Positions 14,201 through 18,846 of a stretch of 18,846 nt of DNA are shown one piece after another. This stretch comes from Cellvibrionales bacterium UBA1854 (GTDB taxonomy: Bacteria > Pseudomonadota > Gammaproteobacteria > Pseudomonadales > Porticoccaceae): positions 2,778 to 21,623 of the forward strand of contig DDII01000032.1 in the NCBI GenBank assembly GCA_002338445.1. Direction: 5' to 3'. Positions within the stretch are counted from its first letter, which is position 1, and each line of letters opens with the position of its first letter. The notes under the pieces were generated by a model. The model was not told the DNA's origin and made no database searches. It saw only the letters and a list, made by a program, of their open reading frames with translations. A program made the translations under genes and the position numbers.

Positions 14201-15373
14201 TTATTCTAATATGGCACTCGTGATATAAGATAAGAAAGTGGAATCGCTCCAATTTGCTGGAGGAATAGTAAAGTGATAATTATCACCTGCCCTCACCCGC
14301 ACATCGCCGTGTCTCGTGTAACTACTATTTCGGACGACTACTAGGTCGTATTTAGGGAAAATGTAGATATTATTTTGATGTAATCCCGCAGAAAAATAAT
14401 ATCCAACAGTCTCATTCACCCACCAATGCAGAGCATAATCAGCCTTGTTTGAATCGCTGGGCACCGAGGTAGACTCTTTAATCCATGAATCTGAAAGAAG
14501 TTGTTCGTCATGCCAACGACCTTGCCTAACATAAAGAAGTCCAAACCTGGCAAAATCTCTAGTTGTTGCGTCAATACAACAATAAGTCATCGCATGTCCC
14601 CTCTCATCTACCCACCAATCAGCCCTCATGCCAATTTTTGAGAATAAATTTATATCTGCATAATTTGAAACGTACTGACCAGTTGCATTCTCGATGATAC
14701 CCGACAGCAACATAGAATCTGTATTCTGATACATCCAATTTCTACCTCTTGGGGTAGTAGAGCGAGCTCGATCTAAAGCGAATGCTAATTGATCTCCATC
14801 ATAACCACCGGAGGCGTAAATACCCGAATCGCTAAACCTCGAGTGTTGCAAACCACTTCGCATCTCCAGTAGCGCTCTAATACTAATGTCCTCATTTTCA
14901 GTACCCTGCCAAGACGGGAGGTAGTTAGATGCAGACTCGTCAATCGACCCGATATATCCTTGGTCAAGCGCAATGCCTATTAATGCGCTAGTAAAAGATT
15001 TTGCTGTAGACCAACTGGTAGCTGTGCTCTCCTTCGATTTCCCGAACTCATACCGCTCACCAACAATCACACCATGACGAACAATCAAAACACCTTGAGT
15101 ATTTCTCATGGCAGCAAATGCATAATCTAGTGCCTGATTGATGACGCTTTCCGCCATGTTGACTTCTGAGGGCAATCGGACGTCCCAGGAAACACTTGGG
15201 TAGGTGGCAGAATCAGGCAACTGCGGAGAATAGGATTCCGACACGCTCCCAAGTGAGAGCGATTCATTGGAGTCAATACCTCCAGAACCCGCGCCGCAAG
15301 CGGAAATTAAAATTGGGCATATCCAAATCACGACTTTTTTTTGTAAAAAACTTTTTAAGTCTCTAATTACCAA
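14201..15373 (-). CDS. Lipoprotein serine hydrolase of the beta-lactamase/penicillin-binding fold (class C-like)
   Basis: A probable outer-membrane-anchored or periplasmic esterase or amidase of the DD-peptidase/beta-lactamase fold. A short basic and hydrophobic leader ends in the lipobox ISAC, with Cys26 as the lipidation site. The catalytic motif SxxK is STAK (122-125) and the YxN motif is YQN (215-217). The third-motif region reads SAGLHQNNIYIFPKYDLVVVRN near the C-terminus. The overall pattern resembles 6-aminohexanoate-dimer hydrolase and EstB-type esterases more than resistance beta-lactamases. The frame has an ATG at 15400 with no ribosome binding site; TTG at 15373 has AGGAG eight bases upstream and yields a compact lipoprotein signal, so I chose it. 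It is divergent from the 5'-nucleotidase-like lipoprotein. Substrate unknown. Confidence 0.85.
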   Translation of the reverse strand: MVIRDLKSFLQKKVVIWICPILISACGAGSGGIDSNESLSLGSVSESYSPQLPDSATYPSVSWDVRLPSEVNMAESVINQALDYAFAAMRNTQGVLIVRHGVIVGERYEFGKSKESTATSWSTAKSFTSALIGIALDQGYIGSIDESASNYLPSWQGTENEDISIRALLEMRSGLQHSRFSDSGIYASGGYDGDQLAFALDRARSTTPRGRNWMYQNTDSMLLSGIIENATGQYVSNYADINLFSKIGMRADWWVDERGHAMTYCCIDATTRDFARFGLLYVRQGRWHDEQLLSDSWIKESTSVPSDSNKADYALHWWVNETVGYYFSAGLHQNNIYIFPKYDLVVVRNSSYTRHGDVRVRAGDNYHFTIPPANWSDSTFLSYITSAILE

Positions 15374-15590
15374 AAAAAATTCTCCTAATCCTTTACTCAT
15401 CGTTAATAAGGATTAATCTTTCACACTTTTCTTTCTGAGAAATGGTGAAATTGCGCACTTAATTATATCGCTTTCATCTCCATAAAAATCATGCTCTTAT
15501 CTCTTTCAAAGAGGTCACAAAGATAAAAATGAAGTTATCCGTTGAGAAGTTAATAAAAAGTTTGTTGAATATCCATAAGGAGAATAACAC

Positions 15591-17528
15591 ATGATAAAGA
15601 TCCCAGTGCATGGAGTGATTTGTCTGCTAATTTGCTCACTTATCGGCTGTAACAGCAGAATAAATGGGAGGGTGTCTGCATCTCTCTTAAATCCACTTGA
15701 CACTGAGATTTTTGAGTTGACTATATTACATCTCAATGACACACATAGTTTTATAAAGGGAGATCATTTCAATCTTCTCAATGATGCCATTTTGTTGAAC
15801 ACAAAAAAAAAGGATGGTTCCCCAATCAATAAAATAACCGTAAGTTTTGGTGGATATCCAAAATTAATAACATTATTTAAAAAAGAGGAAGAAGCATCTC
15901 AGAATGTTCTTAAGCTTCATGCAGGCGACAGCATTACTGGAACCAAATACTATACTTTATTCAAGGGTCCGAAGCATGTTTCGCCTGATTCTGTCATGAT
16001 GAATCAAATTTGTTTCGATGCCTTTACGATCGGGAATCACGAATTCGATGATGGCGATAGTGGTCTTGCAGATTTTATCGACGACTTGCATGCCCACGCA
16101 TGCAATACATCAGTGATAAGCGCTAATACTAAACTCTCCAAAAACTCTGCAGCCGTGATGGGCGAGAAGATTCAGCCTTATGTAATCATCAATAAAGGCG
16201 GTATCGATATTGCGGTAGTGGGGATAACAATAGGTTACAAAACTGCCATTTCTTCAAATCCAGACAATGGAACAACATTTTTATCAGAACTCGAAACTGC
16301 CCAAATCACAATCAATAAACTTACTCGATTAGGAGTGAACCACATCGTATTACTAACTCACAACCAATATCAAAGAGATATTGATATGGCAAAAACATTA
16401 AGCGGGGTAGATATCATTGTGGGTGGCGACTCACATAGTCTTTTAGGCGATTCAACATTTACAAATCTCGGGTTTCATGCTGTTGGCGACTATCCAACTA
16501 TCACTCGCAATGCTGATGGAGATGTCGTGTGTATAGTTCAGGCTTGGGAAAATACGCATCTCATGGGCAAACTGCATGCCACCTTCAAAAATGGAAAAAT
16601 TTCATCATGTGAGGGTTTCCCTTTAATGCCGATAGGTGAAGTCTTCACTTATGAGGATATCGATGGAACTAACAAATTGCTTTCAAAAAATGATCAACAA
16701 AACGTTCTCGCATTTCTCTCTCGCGAGGATGAACTGGTGGCGGTAACAGACAACCCAGAGGCACTAATGCGTATCGAACAATATGATCAGCAGATTGATA
16801 CTTTACTTAAACAAGTAATTGGTTTTACCGATGAAAATTTATGTCTCGAGCGAATTCCGGGGCAGGGTAGATCAAATATCAACGGTTGCCGTAAACTAAC
16901 TTACCGACATGGTAGCGATATTACTGCAATTATAGCAAAAGCATTTTGGTTAACCGTTTCAGATGCAGATGTTGCTATACAAAACAGTGGCGGTGCAAGA
17001 GTAGATTTCCCGAAAGGAAAAATAAGCTTTTCTGATCTCTATGATCTCCTTCCATATTCAAATCGGATCGTAACAGCTGATATATCCGGCGCCAAAATTA
17101 TTGCTGTACTCGAGTCTGCTCTTGCAAACCACATAGATAACGGAGGTAGCACTGGATCTTTTCCTTACGCATTCGGATTGAGATTTAATGTCGATACGTC
17201 AAAAAGAGCAGGCTTTCGAATCAGTGAAGTAGAGGTCATTTCTCGCAAAACCATGATGTGGTCTGCTATTGATACATCAAGAAAGTACCGAATCGTCACC
17301 AATAACTTCTTATCAACTGGGAAGGATGGTTACAAAGAATTTTCCAACATAAAGTGGACAGATACTTACATTGATTACCATGACCCACTCGCACACTTTA
17401 TCGAAAGACTAAGCGAACAGAATTTGAAAATTTCAAAACTACCAAAAGAGGAATACTCTATAAAAAGTTTTATCGATCCCGACGGATGCAACCACAGCAT
17501 TTACGACGACTGTGTCTACGCCTGGTAA
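15591..17528 (+). CDS. Lipoprotein 5'-nucleotidase/metallophosphatase (UshA-like)
   Basis: A 645-aa exported enzyme expected to dephosphorylate nucleotides or related phosphoesters outside the inner membrane. The lipobox LIGC gives Cys20 as the lipid anchor. The N-terminal calcineurin-like metallophosphatase domain shows HLNDTHS (47-53), HAGDS (110-114), IGNHEFDDG (147-155), the later LTHNQYQRDID and GGDSHSLLGD. The C-terminal nucleotide-binding domain contains IQNSGGARVDFPKGKISFSD, where the family usually has NGGGIR, and DLLPYSNRIVTADISG. It is longer than E. coli UshA (550 aa), with an insert of about 90 residues between domains and a cysteine-bearing tail. AAGGAG lies eight bases before the ATG. 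Together with the CNT transporter and uridine kinase it suggests extracellular nucleotide scavenging; UDP-sugar hydrolase or another phosphoesterase activity is possible. Confidence 0.9.
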   Translation: MIKIPVHGVICLLICSLIGCNSRINGRVSASLLNPLDTEIFELTILHLNDTHSFIKGDHFNLLNDAILLNTKKKDGSPINKITVSFGGYPKLITLFKKEEEASQNVLKLHAGDSITGTKYYTLFKGPKHVSPDSVMMNQICFDAFTIGNHEFDDGDSGLADFIDDLHAHACNTSVISANTKLSKNSAAVMGEKIQPYVIINKGGIDIAVVGITIGYKTAISSNPDNGTTFLSELETAQITINKLTRLGVNHIVLLTHNQYQRDIDMAKTLSGVDIIVGGDSHSLLGDSTFTNLGFHAVGDYPTITRNADGDVVCIVQAWENTHLMGKLHATFKNGKISSCEGFPLMPIGEVFTYEDIDGTNKLLSKNDQQNVLAFLSREDELVAVTDNPEALMRIEQYDQQIDTLLKQVIGFTDENLCLERIPGQGRSNINGCRKLTYRHGSDITAIIAKAFWLTVSDADVAIQNSGGARVDFPKGKISFSDLYDLLPYSNRIVTADISGAKIIAVLESALANHIDNGGSTGSFPYAFGLRFNVDTSKRAGFRISEVEVISRKTMMWSAIDTSRKYRIVTNNFLSTGKDGYKEFSNIKWTDTYIDYHDPLAHFIERLSEQNLKISKLPKEEYSIKSFIDPDGCNHSIYDDCVYAW

Positions 17529-17645
17529 AATCAACAAAGAATTCGGTCACAATCACTGATCACAATTATCTTGGACAGCTTTTGTGAAAGAATTTGCTCA
17601 AGGATTTTTCTCAAACGCTAACGCTTTTGAAATTGCCATCAGCTT

Positions 17646-18622
17646 TCAATAACACGTCAACCAGTGCAGCAAAAATAATGTCCCAAAAATCACGAAAAAT
17701 GAAATCAAAAAGAAGGATAGCACCATGTAAATATTTGACAACCACTTAATAACTCGTTTTAAACCCGACATTGTGGAGACACACGATGTTCCAATGATAA
17801 TTATTATTAGTCCAAAAAGTTTTGCCCTAAAAGAGGAACCACCACTTTCATATATCATCCAAGCAATACCATTGATGTTAAAGATACCGGACGCAAACTG
17901 ATAAACTCCACGAGAGATGGTCACTACAAGTCCAATCAAGGTTGCAAAAAACCAGCTATGTCTGCGATATGTCCGGCCCATTCGGACATTGCACTGCCAA
18001 AAAAGGGCTCCAATCTTGATCGAATAGAGAGCGGCAATGCACGCGCATAACTTAAATATCCCAGAGAAAGTATGGCTATTCCCTAACATGCGCACGGGGT
18101 ATTTCCATAATGCATTAACGTCCACTCATAAGCATTTCGAACATTATTCTCATTAAGTCAAGTGGTATTTCCCATTATAGTGTATGGATTACAAGCGAAG
18201 TGAATGATCGGTTTCGCAATGGAATACGTGAGTATTCCAATGCTGATCCCAGCTCCATACATCATAGAGAGCCAAGTGAACATGGGAAATTCTGGTTTCT
18301 CATTCGCCTTACCCAGCACCTTGTTAGCCGTCGCCGGGCAAATTGCAATGGCAAGGCAACTCAACATAAAAAATGCCATCCAATAAATATACCATCCGTC
18401 AAATGCTGCAATTAACCGTTTCTAAAGATCAAGTAACTGCCCACCAACGATTTCTGGTGACATGCCAACCCACAAAGTTAGGGCAAAAATAAAGACTTTT
18501 GGAAAAAAGTAACAACTGGATTTAATCCGCGATAAAAACCAACCTTCGAGGTTTGGACTGATAAAACTTTTGTTCGGCTCAAACAAAAAACGATGACAAC
18601 AATTTATACCCAGATATGACAC
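17646..18622 (-). pseudogene. BCCT-family (betaine/carnitine/choline) transporter, degraded
   Basis: A dead gene for a BCCT secondary transporter of quaternary ammonium or sulfonium solutes. From a GTG near 18622 one frame reads the N-terminal half: FIFALTLWVGMSPEIVGG, then TAG at 18422-18424, then DGWYIYWMAFFMLS, FTWLSMMYGAGISIGI, SIAKPIIHFACNP, a TGA at 18158-18160, NVRNAYEWTLMHYG, a TAG at 18083-18085, and ALPLSIRSRLEPFFGS with GHIADIAGF. At a run of six T (17946-17951 as A on the plus strand) the frame shifts, as if one T were lost, and continues in a second frame with ATLIGLVVTI and GLKRVIKWLSNIYMVLSFF to a TGA at 17646. The remaining half of a normal BCCT protein (over 500 aa) is absent, so the gene is also 3'-truncated next to the nucleotidase gene. 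Confidence 0.82.
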
Positions 18623-18846
18623 CTATAACTAAACCTCTTTGCTAAAAAATCTACCCTAAACTAAAAATAGTGACAATAATTACTAATTATCAGTAGTTCA
18701 CTTCAGTACAAATCCAACAAACCCCAAAAAATAGTTGGTATAGTGAGGACAGTGAAATTCTGATTAGTTAGCGTAAAATCATGTTTAGCTCGGCATCACT
18801 CCTTGAGTGGCGCACTCGTTGTTGGCTTGGGGCTCTCTAGCTGAGC
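18623..18846. other. Window end: no gene recognised
   Basis: The remaining 224 bases hold no convincing coding frame. At 18797-18817 three five-base arms alternate as CACTC, GAGTG, CACTC with three-base spacers, so either neighbouring pair could form a hairpin. GCTCGGC (18788-18794) and GCTGAGC (18840-18846) could pair around them with one mismatch. This may be the edge of a structured element cut off by the window. Confidence 0.25.

Noticed and set aside
14201..15373. Antibiotic-resistance beta-lactamase
   Set aside because: STAK and YQN motifs show only the shared fold; the lipobox and the third-motif context resemble esterase or 6-aminohexanoate-dimer hydrolase-like proteins, and no resistance context is present.
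18788..18846. tRNA on the minus strand suggested by GCTCAGCT-AGAGAGC
   Set aside because: The D-arm-like start is not followed by an anticodon arm of correct spacing, and there is no GGTTCGA-type T arm or CCA end.

Overview
The window looks like chromosome from a free-living Gram-negative heterotroph, most likely a marine gammaproteobacterium. It is fairly A+T-rich, has two lipoproteins with clear lipoboxes, uses class III CoA-transferase and aldehyde dehydrogenase catabolic genes, and carries sodium-coupled transporters (SSS, CNT and a dead BCCT). The taxonomic placement is inference; no rRNA, tRNA or phylogenetic marker is present.

Layout. 1-203 (-): first 67 codons of L-fuconate dehydratase. 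348-1073 (+): exported SGNH/GDSL hydrolase. 1074-3342 is sparsely coding: a 74-aa protein with a strong ribosome binding site (-), a decayed reading frame at about 1681-2051 (-), a 236-aa orphan coiled-coil protein (-), and about 510 bp of non-coding DNA. 3343-6868 (-): an apparent operon in the order SSS symporter, uridine kinase, CNT nucleoside transporter. 7210-14000: catabolic block with CaiB/BaiF CoA-transferase (+), crotonase-family protein (+), aldehyde dehydrogenase (-), zinc alcohol dehydrogenase (+) and a second aldehyde dehydrogenase (-) that resembles alpha-ketoglutaric semialdehyde dehydrogenases. 14201-15373 (-): beta-lactamase-fold serine hydrolase lipoprotein, divergent from a 5'-nucleotidase-like lipoprotein at 15591-17528 (+). 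17646-18622 (-): BCCT transporter pseudogene with three in-frame stops, one frameshift and a missing C-terminal half. The last 220 bp hold no recognisable gene.

How the genes may work together. The cell-surface nucleotidase would release nucleosides, CNT would import them with sodium, and uridine kinase would trap pyrimidine nucleosides as monophosphates, so a nucleotide-scavenging theme is plausible although the genes are not contiguous. The alcohol dehydrogenase and two aldehyde dehydrogenases could oxidise an alcohol to an acid, which the CoA-transferase activates and the crotonase-family enzyme rearranges; the substrate cannot be read from sequence. Fuconate dehydratase and the second aldehyde dehydrogenase would both fit sugar-acid catabolism. 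I found no CRISPR array, phage, insertion sequence, toxin-antitoxin pair or clear undescribed system. The most notable items are the BCCT fossil, the crotonase lacking both hydratase glutamates, the altered CNT substrate motif and the decayed minus-strand frame near 1.7-2.05 kb.
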